The notes beneath the pieces are model-generated. The model made no database searches and had not been told where the DNA came from. It worked only from the letters and a program-made list of their open reading frames with translations. 64,000 nucleotides of DNA. Origin: Schistocerca nitens. Its lineage: Eukaryota; Arthropoda; Insecta; Orthoptera; Acrididae. The stretch covers positions 495,024,109-495,088,108 of the forward strand of contig NC_064614.1 in NCBI RefSeq assembly GCF_023898315.1, in the 5' to 3' direction. A program made the translations under genes and the position numbers. Shown piece by piece: positions 11,572 to 22,918 of this stretch (the first letter of the stretch is position 1; each line of letters opens with the position of its first letter).

Positions 11572-11731
11572 AATTGTCATCTTGAAGGCACACTTTCTGT
11601 ACCGAACGTTACTATGTCTGCAAATGAAATACATGTTGCAGTGCCTTCTGATGCCACAGATGTCGTAATAGATTCATAACGCCCAGGAGGTCGTTTTGAG
11701 CCACCTATGATTGCTCTTTTTCTTTGAGAAG

Positions 11732-12155
11732 AGTGATATAAGGGTCTACACTCTACGGGTTGCACGCAGCTGTGCGGTACGTTTACATGCGTTCGCCAGC
11801 CGACCTGTCTGGAATGCTGACAATTTGCTTGGTCAGTAGACGCCCGTCTGGCCGCACTGCGACAGGGAGTAGGCGACTGGCCGCCGTCTGCAGCGGGCAG
11901 TATTAAGTAGTGCGGCGTCGGGCACCATGGAGCCTTTCGATACAACCATAATTAGTCGATGTTAGGATGTCAGACATAGTGATGATGGGTGCGCGTAGCG
12001 TGCGTGTTTTATAACCGCCTTTGTTAATAAAACTGTTTAAACTTACTTCTCGTGTTCGTATATTTCCGTACCTCAAGGACCCACCGCTTGCAAATATTGA
12101 CAAAAAATTCGTATAATCATCATCTGGGGCAATAACACAAACTACCCCCTTATAA
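11732..12155 (+). repeat. 3' LTR of the env-bearing gypsy element
   Basis: The right part matches 1-268. The proposed left edge, AGTGATATAAGG after a purine-rich tttgagaagag, follows the AGT start common in errantivirus LTRs, giving about 424 bp. The right edge is where the similarity stops, after ttataa. The left edge is inference, since the matching part of the other LTR is outside the window. Confidence 0.65.
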
Positions 12156-12420
12156 ACGAAACCTTTCATCGATTGACCTTCTCTTCTTCTGTAATAGCTG
12201 AGAGATGTTTAACATGTTGACACCTTCCATTACTACACAACACTGATCAACTGCAGCTGTCAAGCTTCCTTACATACTATAAAGATCCAACATGGCGCCT
12301 TCTAAATAATCTCATACACACAAACCACTCTGTTCAACATGTAACATTCGAGTTGAATCCTAAATTAAAAGGCTATTTAGTCTGTATGTGGGTGGATCCA
12401 CCTCTGGATCCTACCCTAGA

Positions 12421-12477
<57 letters not shown>

Positions 12478-14674
12478 CTTTCTAAATTTGTATATTGAAC
12501 AGACTGGCTTGCATGTATATTTCGAAGGTGCCACCTTGGATCATTAGAGCAGATAAGTAGGCTTGATAACCACAGCTGCTCAGTCTTTTAAGGTAGTGGA
12601 AAGTGTCAACATGGAAGAAGAGGAGGCCAACAGATGAACAATTTGATTTGGCTTATTATTGTAGAACTGGGAAAATCTTGCTACTGACATTGGTAATATA
12701 AATTACACCAAAAATGATGTTGACCTCAGAACCGTTTTGTGACAACATTATGGTGGTTCAAATCTGCTATCAAGTAGACTGTCAAGACAGTTAGAAAAAG
12801 AATGGTCTGTAACTTTAAAGAAATATATTAGTGGTGCATTTACAGCTATCTGTCTTGTAAATTCTTCAAGAACATATGTACAAGACATGGCGTCAAGGTG
12901 AAGCTAACATTTCTACTGCAAACGAATGATACTGTGATAGCTAGAGGCATACTGAAAAAACACGAACGGAAACACTGGAAACAGTTTCGAGAAAAATAAA
13001 AGTCCTGTGGCTATACCATATAAAGTGGAATTGGCTGAGACTAAAATAGGTGCACTAAACTAACAGCTGCCTGGGATAGAACAGTAACTTCGAATAGATA
13101 TTATTACTGTCTGGATCTGGATCTAACACAAAATTTTGCTGAGAGTTTTTACAAAATGGAGATGTGTTCCCACCTAACATCAAACCACGACTTCAGCATC
13201 CAACGAGACTCTCAAGGACATAGCTGTGTAATTGTAAATAACGATAAGACAGCTAGAATAGACTATTTAATGTAGACAAGCTTCAATTGTAGAGTAAAGG
13301 TATATAATAAAGGAGTGAACAATGTTATCGGTATTCACCTTATCGATTTTACCAGCTGTCCTAACATGTAACTACGAGAAACTTTTACATCTTCCTTAGT
13401 TAAAAAAACGTGGTATTGCCGCACCTCAGTCTACAATATAAGACTACAGAATGGATCGTGTATTTGACAACAGGCAATACTGTATGAGTGTATAATTGGC
13501 TGTATGAGTGTATAAAACATCAACGACTAGTATTTACGATGTGCTCCATTGAACTCTGTGATAATCACTACTGTGAGGTGTCAATCAATGAATAATTTAC
13601 AAAACAGCTTCTATGTTGTGTTTAATATTATTCTATAGTTTATCTACTGGGACAATAAGTATTACAAACACAAAGTGGTGTACAAGTAAATCTTACAGAC
13701 AATCAGGACAGAGGAAAATTGGAAACTAAGTTCTGCCCTCCTATAGTTGTATTTGTCTGTAAAGTATAGGGAGGTTGGTAATACAGATTCCAATACAGAA
13801 GATACAAGAATTGTGAATATGTTTATATTATAGCTGGAGAAACATATTTTTCTTAATGCAGAACATTGATTGATCTCCACAACACCATCTAATGTGGTTA
13901 TTACCGAATTAAGATTGATCTTAAGCCTTTCCATATTAGAAAAATTACCCCTTATGTACAATTAATGCATTATGTGTATGCAAAGAAAAACTAGGAATGG
14001 AAGAAATGAATAACAAAAAAAAAAACAAACGAAAACTAGGGTACATGGCGGAAACAATTTCCATACTGGAAGAACAAAAACAGCATTTGAAAATAGAAGA
14101 AGCCGTAGTAGCTGTGAAAGCCTGGCTTACAAATTAAATACAGTGTATGGAAAAATCTGGATGCAACTGGGGAATATGAATCATCAAAATTTTCTGTTGA
14201 GAGCAATGGTAACCAGCTATATGTTGGAGTACTGGTTGAAAATGATGGATTTGAGCACATTTATTATGTTAAAGAAAGCATGAAAAATCTTTTTATAAAG
14301 TTTCATTCCCATTTGGATCTGCTTAGAAAGGATTGCTACATTGTACCTAAATGAGGTGTATTGTATGTTGTGCACTTAGTCACAGAATAGCCGTTTGCGT
14401 TTAAAACTGAAGAAATAATAACACTTAATGGTAATACGCTTGAAAAAATTGTAAACTTGAAGTTTAAATGGGAACTGCATAATAATATGGAGCACGAGAG
14501 TTGATAACGTAACCCATGAAGATGTAGACTGTTTTAACAGTAGTTTGATGCAGGAGATAAGAAGTAAAATAAAAATTCCTGAATGCTATCGGCTAGAAGA
14601 ATTCAAGGAGGAACGAAACTAATTGTGAAAGCCATGGAAGATGTAACTCACAGCCAAAGAGCTAGATATACAAT
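12156..14674. other. Unassigned DNA with a CA microsatellite
   Basis: No frame longer than about 100 codons and no recognised domain. It holds a (CA)n run at 12424-12475, a short duplicated block (ctgtatgagtgtata near 13481 and 13501), and A-rich stretches near 14013. Probably old transposon DNA decayed beyond recognition, but nothing supports a specific call. Confidence 0.5.
12424..12475. repeat. (CA)n microsatellite
   Basis: About 26 uninterrupted CA dinucleotides. The Thr-His frame through it is a by-product. Confidence 0.97.
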
Positions 14675-15220
14675 GTGAGTCACTAACTATTGCCACCTAG
14701 AATAACTCCGAAAGTATGATAGTAGTTGAAAAGTTTGTGGGACAAATGTTGCATGGCACAACATAATATGGTTTTTTGTTACTAACTGAGGTCGCGTCAG
14801 AGATATGAAGGTCAACTTTGGTTTTTTAAATGGGCTGCTGTAGTTTGGTACTTATGTTCTAATAGCAGTTATCGAGACGAATCCAACAATGTGTAACAGT
14901 AAGGTTTTTGAAGGTCAACGAATGTCAAAAAGGTGACATGAACGTCCATTTACAGAAGGTGTTCGAAGTGATGACCATTGGTATCAGAGCAGTGCTGCAA
15001 TCTTCTCATCATGGATTGAGTGGTATTCCATCTCAAATCGGCACTTATCGAAGCACATGCTGTGACAATTCTCTCTCGTATATCGTGCAAACAGTAAATA
15101 TTCGCCGAATATGGCGTATCCATCTGACGTGCAAGTGACATGTAAACACCGTTCGACGGTTTCGTAATACAACTCTAATATGAACGGTAACACTAGTATC
15201 GTCGAATCAAGCGAATGTGA

Positions 15221-17078
15221 ATGATGTATTCCTTGGAGGTATTGCTTTTCATTTACGGAGAATGCCAACGAAATTCAATGACAGCTAGAGACTTATACGC
15301 TGAAAGATATCCTCAACGTACTCATTCTACACGTCGTACATTTAAATATGTGTATGATAAATTGAGAACAACTGGATCTTTAAAGCATCGGAAACATATC
15401 CGGCAAAGGAAACTTACTAACGAGGAAACGGAAATTGGTACTCTTGCCACTGTGGTTCGAGATCCTTGTGTTAGTTCACGTCAAACAGCAAGGGAATCTG
15501 CCATGAGCCAGAGTAGTGTTGTTCGTGTTCTGCATCGCCATAGATGTCATCCGTACCATATCAGTCTCCACCAAGAATTAACTGGTTCGGATTGTATGCG
15601 TCGCACTGAATCCTGCCGATGGGCTCAACGTCACATTCAGAGGGATGACACATTTATTAATTTGATTTTATTTACTGACGAGGGTACATTCACGAACCAT
15701 GGAAATGTTAATTTCCATAACATGCGTTATTGGGCAACTGAAAATCCATGTTGGCTGCTGCAAGTTGCTCACCAAAAGCCATGGTCGGTGAATGAATTGT
15801 GTGGGATTCCGGAGGACAGAGTTATAGGCCCCTATTTCATCGAAGGAAATCTTTATGGTAGGAAGTACACCACATTCGTGCAAGAAACATTAGGTCTATT
15901 AATGGAAGAAATATCTTTAGGAACAAGCAACAGAATGTGGTATCAACACGATTGGCGTCCGGAATGTTTTTCACTAATGGCTAGAAATGAGTTGCAGAGA
16001 CAATTCCCAAATCGTTGGATTGGACGCGGAGGAGATGTTTCGTGGCCGGCTCGTTCGCCAGACATCTACATCTACATGTATACTCCGCAAGCCACCCAAC
16101 GGTGTGTGGCGGAGGGCACTTTATGTGCCACTGTCATTACCTCCCTTTCCGGTTCCAGTCGCGCATGGTTCGCGGGAAGAACGACTGCCGGAAAGCCTCC
16201 GTGCGCTCTGTAAACTCTCTAATTTTACATTCGTGATCTCCTCGGGAGGTATATGTAGGGGGAAGCAATATATTCGATACTTCATCCAGAAACGCACCCT
16301 CTCGAAAGCTGGACAGCAAGCTACACCGCGATGCAGAGCGCCTCTTTTGCAGAGTCTGCCACTTGAGTTTGCTATCACGCTTACCAAATAACCCTGTGAC
16401 GAAACGCACCGCTCTTCTTTGGATCTCCGTCAACCCGACCTGGTATGGATCCCACACTGATGAGCAATACTCAAGTATAGGTCGAACGAGTGTTTTGTAA
16501 GCCACCTCCTTTGTTGACGGACTACATTTTCTAAAGACTCTCCCAATGAATCTCAACCTGGCACCCGCCTTACCAATAATTAATTTTATATGATCATTCC
16601 ACTACAAATCGTTCCGCACGCATACTCCCGGATATTTTACACAAGTAACTGCTACCAGTGTTTGTTCTGCTATCATATAATCATACAATGAAGGATCCTT
16701 CTTTCTATGTAGTCGCAATACGTTACATTTGTCTATGTTAAGGGTCAGTTGCCACTCCCTGCACCAAGTGCCTATCCGCTGAAGATCTTCCTGCATTTCG
16801 CTACAATTTTCTAATGCTACAACTTCTCTGTATACTACAGCTACTTGACGCTTCTGGATTTTTTTCTTGTGAGGATTCGTAAAAGACATTGTTTATAAAG
16901 ACGTTCCAACTACACCTGAAGATATGCGAGAGAGAACTGTCAGAGCATGTGCTTCGATAAGTGCCGATGTGATACGGAATACCACTCAATCCATGATAAG
17001 AATATTGCAGCACTGCGTTGATACAATGGTCATCACTTCGAACACCTGTAAATGGACGTTCGTGACACCTTTGTGACC
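15221..17078 (+). pseudogene. DD41D transposase, split by a LINE
   Basis: The 5' part (15221-16071) has an N-terminal helix-turn-helix region resembling DUF4817-type proteins (YGECQRNS, LYAERYPQR) and the first two catalytic residues in LFTDEGTF and WYQHDW. It ends at SPARSPD-type sequence (WPARSPD), where a LINE interrupts at about 16072. Coding resumes near 16843 with LTLLDFFL, whose Asp is the third catalytic residue; I count 41 residues between the second and third Asp across the insertion. A one-base frame change follows, then a C-terminal tail to the TGA near 17078, inside the right TIR. It would cut and paste the element; the insertion and frameshift make it dead. Confidence 0.75.
16072..16842 (-). 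mobile_element. CR1/jockey-like LINE fragment (LINE D), 3' end
   Basis: Minus-strand coding segments match the C-terminal part of a non-LTR ORF2 (LVRPILEYCSSVWDP; NIDKCNVLRLHRKKD; SLYDYMIAEQ). The 3' UTR ends in a (TGTAGA)-like tail, seen on + as catctacatctacatg at 16071. It is 5'-truncated and sits in the DD41D transposase gene. The same family recurs at 29645, 43362, 44660 and 63240. Confidence 0.8.
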
Positions 17079-17824
17079 TTCGTTGACCTTACTGGTACAC
17101 GTCATTGGATTCGTCTCGATATCCAGTATCAGAAAGTAAGTGCCGAACTATAGCATCCCATTTAAAAAAAACAAAGTTGACTTTCATATCTTTGGCGCGA
17201 CCCCACCTAGCACCAAAAAGCCAACGTCATATTATGGCCCCCGTTCTGCAATGCAACTTTTGTCCCACAAACTTTTCAGCTCCTATCATACTTTCGGAGC
17301 TATTCTTGGTGGCAATAGTTAGTGACTCACTCTTTATCTAGCACATTGAAAATATACCTCCTTTGTATTTGTCAAATTACTGGCTGGAGAAAGAAATAGG
17401 TGATTCGAATGCAATTTTAAATTATAAGTTAAAGTTAAGCTAACGTTTTCAAAGCTATACAAACCAAAAATAAAGAAAGAGTCATTTCCTGTGTATAAAT
17501 ACACATGCAAAATAGAATAAAGGTTTACACGATGATTTTTTTCTAATTTACAATCCTACCAAAAATCCCAAAAAAGTCTCCTTCTCATGTTGATCTACAT
17601 ACGTGTCTTCTGGATGGGGAAAGATGCTAATTAGATGATCTTCAAAAGTAGTTGAAACTAGGTCGTTGAAAGTTTAGTAACCCTTGTTTCTTACCTATAT
17701 GAGTCATATGTATCTGGAACCGTAAAAAACACTGTGCAACAGAATTAATAGATAACTTTTTCGAAACCTCATTATTGCCTTCCATGGCGACGTATAAGTT
17801 TGAAATTTGTCTCGCATGTGCCTA

Positions 17825-17858
17825 CAACATTCCTCTGTTCAGGAACAGAGGAATGTTG
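17825..17858. repeat. Perfect 16-bp hairpin
   Basis: CAACATTCCTCTGTTC is followed after two bases by its exact reverse complement. No adjacent U-run or gene explains it. Confidence 0.9.
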
Positions 17859-18599
17859 CGCCCTGCGATGTCACCATAGGGTTTTGGCGAAGCTTCAAAC
17901 AGCAACGAGTCGACACATGTGAAAAAAGGTCACAGCTCAGTTCATGTGAGCTGCAAGGTGGGTTAATTGTGTCACATTGGCATCAAATTTCACCACAATA
18001 TTGTCAAACACATACATGTGATACAATATGAGAAGATCATCACAACCCTTCTTACAATACACCCCTTCTTTTCACGCCTCTGTGATGGAGGTCAGAACCA
18101 CAATGCCCAGCGTTGAAATCAAGCAGTTTTGTTACGAGTGGCTGAGGAAAACATATCAGACACATCGTCGTTCAGAATCAAGAAAGGACCTCCGGGGGTG
18201 GAATAAAGGGCGTGAAACCCACTTTTTTTTTCTCGGGCGTTGCTTCCCACACATTTCACAGTCGAAAACGACAGTTTAGCAGTGAGATGACAACCTTTGA
18301 CACTGCTGACATCCTTGGACGTTTCGACTCTTCTGCAAGGACTTTCTTGGCCTGCATCCCCACTGAACGTGTTCGAACTCCTTTGGAGCCCAACACGACC
18401 GCAGATTTTGCTCTGGTGTGCACATTGGGGCACTAGGCACCGTCCAAAACCGCCCAACGAAATTTGAACGTGATCTGGAGCAGCAAAGGGTACTTAAGCT
18501 TTTTAAACTTTTCTGTTTCCCACCCTCCTGTGGCGTGATCACGCGGGAGTACAACATTAACATGTGCGTGAATAAAACGTCAAAGGATCCCTTTAAGAA

Positions 18600-18850
18600 C
18601 CACAGTTCGGCCATACCCTCGGTGCCACCGGCCCATGTGTGATGAGCACGTCAGAAGTGTGCCTACAGAAATTTCGACACCAAGTCAGCCTGGTGGCTGC
18701 TCTAGTACCTGATGGTTAGGTGAAACCCATTGGGTGGGGTTTGTCTACAGCACCTGCCTGGCTGATTTAGTGTAGAAATTTCTGTAGGTACATTTCTGAC
18801 GTGCCCATCACATGTTGGTCGGTGACATCGAGGGTTACTGCAGAACTGGA
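18600..18850. repeat. Imperfect inverted repeat, about 75-bp arms
   Basis: The arm at about 18605-18680 pairs with about 18770-18847; the inner 40 bases (gtgatgagcacgtcagaa..., 18639-18680) match nearly perfectly. About 90 bases separate the arms. It may be the core of a MITE whose outer parts have decayed. Confidence 0.75.
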
Positions 18851-18994
18851 GGACTTAGTGGGGCCCTTTCCGGGAGCGGACCTTCTTTGGAGGGCTCTAA
18901 AACTGTCAAGACGGTTTTTTTGAGTCGTCAGATTTCCGAGAGGTTTGATGCGGCCCGCCACGTTTTCCTCTCCTGTGCCGACCTTCTCATCTTT

Positions 18995-21450
18995 AGACTA
19001 GCAGCTGCAACCTACATCCTCAGTTATTTGCTAGATGTTTTCCAAACTCTTCCCCTATAGTTTTTATCCTCAACAACGCCCCCCCCCCCCCAATACCATG
19101 GAAGTTATTCCCTTTTGTTTTAACAGGTGTCCTATCATGCTGTCGACTCTACTTGTCAATGTTTTCTATATGTTTCCTTCCTCGTTTCTTTTGCGCAGAA
19201 CCTCCTCATTCCTTACCTTACAGTCCACCTAATTTTCAACATTCTTCTGTAGCACCACATCTCAAATTCTTCGATTCTCTATTATTTCGATTTTCCCACA
19301 GTCGATGTCTAACTACCATACAATACTGAGCTCCAAACGTACATTCTCAGAAATTTATTCCTTAGTTTAGGACCTACGTTTGACACTAGTAGGATTCTCT
19401 TGGTCCGGGCCGGCCGCTGTGGCCGAGTGGTTCTAGGCGCTTTAGTCCGGAACCGCGCTGCTGCTACGGTCGCAGGTTTGAATCTTGCCTCGGGCATGGA
19501 TGTGTGTGATGTCCTTAGGTTAGTTAGGTTTAAGTAGTTCTAAGTCTAGGGGACTGATGACCTCAGATGTTGAGTCCCATAGTGCTTAGAGCCATTTGAA
19601 CCATCTTGGCCCGGAATGTCCTTTTAGTCAGTGCTAATCCGCTTTTTATGTCCTCCTTCCTACGTCCGTCATGAGTAACTTGCCGCCTAGGTAGAAAAAT
19701 TCGTTAACTTTATTCACTTCGTGATCACCAATTCTGAAGTTTCTTACTGTTCTCATTTATGTTACGTCTCATTACTTTCGTCTTTCTTCGATTTACTCTC
19801 AATCCGTATTCTGTACTCATAGACTGTTTACTCCATTCAACATATCCTGCAATTCTTTTTCACTTTCACTCGGGATGGAAATGTCATCAGCGAATGTTAG
19901 GATTATATCCTTTTACATTGATTTTTAATCCCACTCGTGAACATTTATTTTATTTCCGTTGTTGCTTCTTCGATCAACAGACTGAACAGTAGGGGTGAAA
20001 AACTATATGCTTGTCTTACACCCTTTTTAATTTGAGCACGTCGATCTTGGTCTCTGAGTCTTAATTGTTCCCTTTTGGTTCTTATAGATACTGTACATTA
20101 CCCGTATTTCCCTATAACACACGCTAAATATTTTTCAAAATTTCAGACACCTTGCACCATTTGACATTGTCGAATGCTTTTTACAGGCAGGTCGACAAAT
20201 GTTATGAATGTGTCTTAATTTTTCTTCAGTCTTATGTCCATTATTAACACAAAGTGAGAACTGCCTCTCCGGTGCCTTTAAGTTTCAAACTGATCGAGAT
20301 GCAACACATCCTCAGTTTTCCTTTCCATTCTTCTGTATATTATTCTTGTCAGTAACTTGGATGCATGGCTGTTAACGTGACTGTGCGATAATTCTCACAC
20401 TTGATGGCTCTTGCAATCTTTGGAATTGTGTGGATGATGCTTTTCCGAAAGCCGGATGGTATATCGCCAGTCTCACACATACTACACATCAAAATGAGCT
20501 CTCCTTTTTTTGCCACTTCCCCCAACGATTTAGGAAATTCTAATGGAAGGTTATCTGTCTTTTCTGCCTTGTCTGATCTTAAGCCTTGGTGAGCACTTTC
20601 AAATTATAATTTTAATACTTGGTCCCCTATGTGTTCCCTATCGACTCCTGTTTTTTTCTTCTGCCACGTCGTCAGATTAGTGATTCCACTCACAGAGGCT
20701 TTCACTGTACTCTTTCCATCTATTCGCTCTTTCCTCTGCATTTAAGAGTGGCATTCCCATTGTACTCTCAATGGTACCGCCCTTGCTCTTAATTTCATCG
20801 ACGGCTGCTTCAACTTTTCTACATGCTGAGTCGGTTCTTCCGTCAGTAATTTCTTTTTCGATTTCTTCATGTTTCTTGTGCAGCCATTTCGCCTTGGCTT
20901 CCCAGCACTTCCTAATTATTTCATTCCTAAGTGACTTGTATTACTGAACTTCTCTAAACATTTTTTGTACTTCCTTCTTTCGTCAATCAGCTGAAATATT
21001 TCTTCTGTTACCAATGGTTTCTCCACAGTTACCTTCTTTGTACATTTGTTTTTCTTTCCTGCTTCTGCGACTGCCCTTTTTGGAGACGTCGATTTCTGTT
21101 CAACTGAACTGCCTTTTGAGCTATTCATTATCACGGTGTCTATAGCCACACTGAACTTCAAGCGTATCTCTTCAATACTTAGTACTTCCATATCCCACTT
21201 CTTTTCGAATTGATTGTTCCTGACTAGTCTCTTAAACTTCACTCTACTCTTCATAATTACTAAGTTGTGATCTGATTCTATACCTCCTCCTCTTGTGATT
21301 CTTGAATAGAGTATTCGCTGTTGCTAGCTGAAATTTGTTGCAGAACTCAATTCCCTGGTAATTAAGATAAAGATGATTTAATATAGAGACATTTTGATAC
21401 TGGATCATAAATTATATTCATTAGGTAAGTGGTATAAGATGTTGGGTAAT
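18995..21450 (-). mobile_element. RTE-like LINE (LINE C), heavily mutated
   Basis: On the minus strand the sequence shows ORF2-like blocks similar in order and wording to the RTE-like LINE at 44872-47957, including a C-terminal region near 19300 and an RT region near 19850-20000, but diverged enough to be another subfamily. Many stops break it; the longest piece (20916-21254) codes for a basic segment between endonuclease and RT. The 3' end is near 18995 and the 5' end is lost by 21450, next to a Tc1 element. A SINE sits at 19409. Confidence 0.65.
19409..19603 (+). mobile_element. tRNA-headed SINE (A-head)
   Basis: Head with ggccgagtggttctaggcgc (A-box-like) and ggtttgaatc (B-box-like), then the shared tail ending gccatttgaacca. 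Flanked by TCTTGGTCCGG (19398-19408) and TCTTGGCCCGG (19604-19614). Confidence 0.9.
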
Positions 21451-21458
21451 GAATTATA

Positions 21459-22916
21459 CACACATCAAAAAAAGTTTTGCATCATTTCGGTTATGAGAGT
21501 TCCGGAACCTGTAGAGAAAATTGGATAGAGATCAACATAAACATCATTTCCGCCCTTTTTATTGCTCATGAAAACCAAACATAGCATGTTGTACCACCGT
21601 ACAGCGAGACCTTCAGAGGTGATGGTCCAGATTTCTGTACACACCGGTACCTCTGATACCCAGTAGCAGGTCCTCTTGCCTTGATGCATGCCTATACTCC
21701 TCGTGGCATACTATCCACAAGTTCATCAAGGCACTGTTGGTCCAGATTGTCCCACTCCTCAACAGCGATTCGGCGTAGATACCTCAGAGTGGTTGGTGGG
21801 TCACGTCGTCCATAAACAGCCCTTTTCAATCTATCCCAGGCATGTTCGATGGGGTTCATGTCTGGAGAGCATGCTGGCCACTCTAGTCGCGCGATGTTGT
21901 TATCCTGAAGGATGTCATACACGAGATGGGCACGATGGGGGCGCGAATTGTCGTCCATGAAGACGAATGCCTCGCCGATATGCTGCCGATATGGTTGTAC
22001 TATCGGTCGGAGAATGGCATTAAGTATCGTACAACCGTTATGGCTCCTTCCAAGACCACCAGTGGCGTACGTCGGCCCCACATAATGCCACCCCAAAACA
22101 GCAGGGAACCTTAACCTTGCTGCACTCGCTGGACAGTGTGTCTAAGGCGTTCAGCCTGACCGGGTTGCCTCCAAACACGTCTTCGATGATTGTCTGGTTG
22201 AAGGCAAATGCGACACGGTGAAGAGAACGTAATGCAAATCCTGAGCGGTCCATTCGGCATGTTGTTGGGCCCATCTGTGTCGCGCTGTATGGTGTCGTGG
22301 TTGCAAAGATGGAGCTCGTCATGGACGTCGGGTGTGAAGTTGCGCATCATGCAGCCTATTGCTCACAGTCTGAGTCGTAACACGACGTCCTGTGGCTGCA
22401 CGAAAAGGATTATTCAACATGGTGGCGTTGCTGTCAGGGTTCCTCCGAGCCATAATCCGTAGGTAGCGGTCATCCACTGCAGTAGTAGCTCTTGGGTGAC
22501 CTGAGCGAGGCATGTCATCGACAGTTCCTGTCTCTCTGTATCTCCTCCATGTCTGAACAATATCGCTTTCGTTCACTCCGAGACGCCTGGACACTTCCCT
22601 TGTTGAGAGCCCTTCCTGGCACAAAGTAACCATGCGGACGCGATCGAATAGCGGTATTGACGGTCTAGGCACGGTTGAACTACAGACAATACGAGCCATG
22701 TACCTCCTTCCTGGTGGAATCACTGGAACTGATCGGCTGTCGGACCCCTTTCGTGTAATAGGCGCTGCTCATGCACAGTTGTTTACATCTTTGGGCGGGT
22801 TTAGTGACATCTCTGAACAGTCAAGGGGATTGTGCCTGCGATACAATATCCACAGTCAACATCTATCTTCAGGAGTTCTGGGAACCGGGGTGATGTAAAA
22901 CATTTTTTGATGTGTG
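21459..22916 (-). mobile_element. Tc1-like transposon with inactivated transposase
   Basis: TA target duplications at 21457-21458 and 22917-22918. Inverted ends start CACACATCAAAAAA and match over about 30 bases. The transposase gene lies on the minus strand. Confidence 0.92.
21692..22723 (-). pseudogene. Tc1-type DD34E transposase
   Basis: The N-terminal part (22319-22723) has paired helix-turn-helix DNA-binding sequence (GLSTREVSRRLGV, TQTVSNRL). The middle is scrambled by frameshifts (22038-22350). The C-terminal part (21692-22096) keeps FMDDNSRPH and SPDMNPIEHAWD, with 34 residues between the second Asp and the Glu. The region holding the first catalytic Asp falls in the frame-shifted middle. 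No single frame spans the gene. Confidence 0.88.
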
Positions 22917-22918
22917 TA

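Larger units (their letters stand above)
1..12155 (+). mobile_element. Env-bearing Ty3/gypsy (errantivirus-like) element, decayed
   Basis: A three-gene LTR element reading rightwards: LTR remnant, gag with two CCHC knuckles, protease-RT-RNase H-integrase, an env-like glycoprotein, and a second LTR. Positions 1-268 repeat near 11890-12155, giving the LTR pair; the 5' part of the left LTR lies outside the window. A separate antisense gypsy (2603-7218) sits inside RT and a SINE (10158-10405) inside env. Several in-frame stops and frame breaks in gag, pol and env show that it is dead. Order and domains match insect errantiviruses, which move within a genome and in some cases make enveloped particles. 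The exact clade is inference. Confidence 0.88.
14675..17330 (+). mobile_element. Long-TIR DD41D transposon of the Tc1/mariner superfamily, copy 1
   Basis: The left end (14675 to about 15080) returns in reverse complement at about 16925-17330, giving terminal inverted repeats near 400 bp with moderate divergence. Both outer ends start GTGAGTCACTAAC. Between them lies a transposase gene broken by a LINE. The right repeat contains the 3' end of the transposase gene, so the left end carries an antisense copy of that coding segment. Ordinary mariners have TIRs of about 30 bp. A flanking duplication could not be read. Confidence 0.82.
17331..18994. other. Unassigned DNA with two inverted repeats
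   Basis: No recognised gene. Contains the short hairpin at 17825-17858 and the longer inverted repeat at 18600-18850, both listed separately. Open frames on both strands at 18119-18614 overlap one another and show no domain. Confidence 0.5.

Noticed and set aside
12353-12547. Thr-His repeat protein
   Set aside because: Reading through a (CA)n microsatellite.
18119-18614. Protein genes of about 112 codons on the minus strand
   Set aside because: Two overlapping frames plus plus-strand frames in the same place, no domain, and an inverted repeat adjacent.
19540-19590. CTGATGA in SINE tails as a hammerhead core
   Set aside because: The tails have ggactgatgacc, but no GAAA follows a stem II and no stem I pairs, so the ribozyme core is incomplete.
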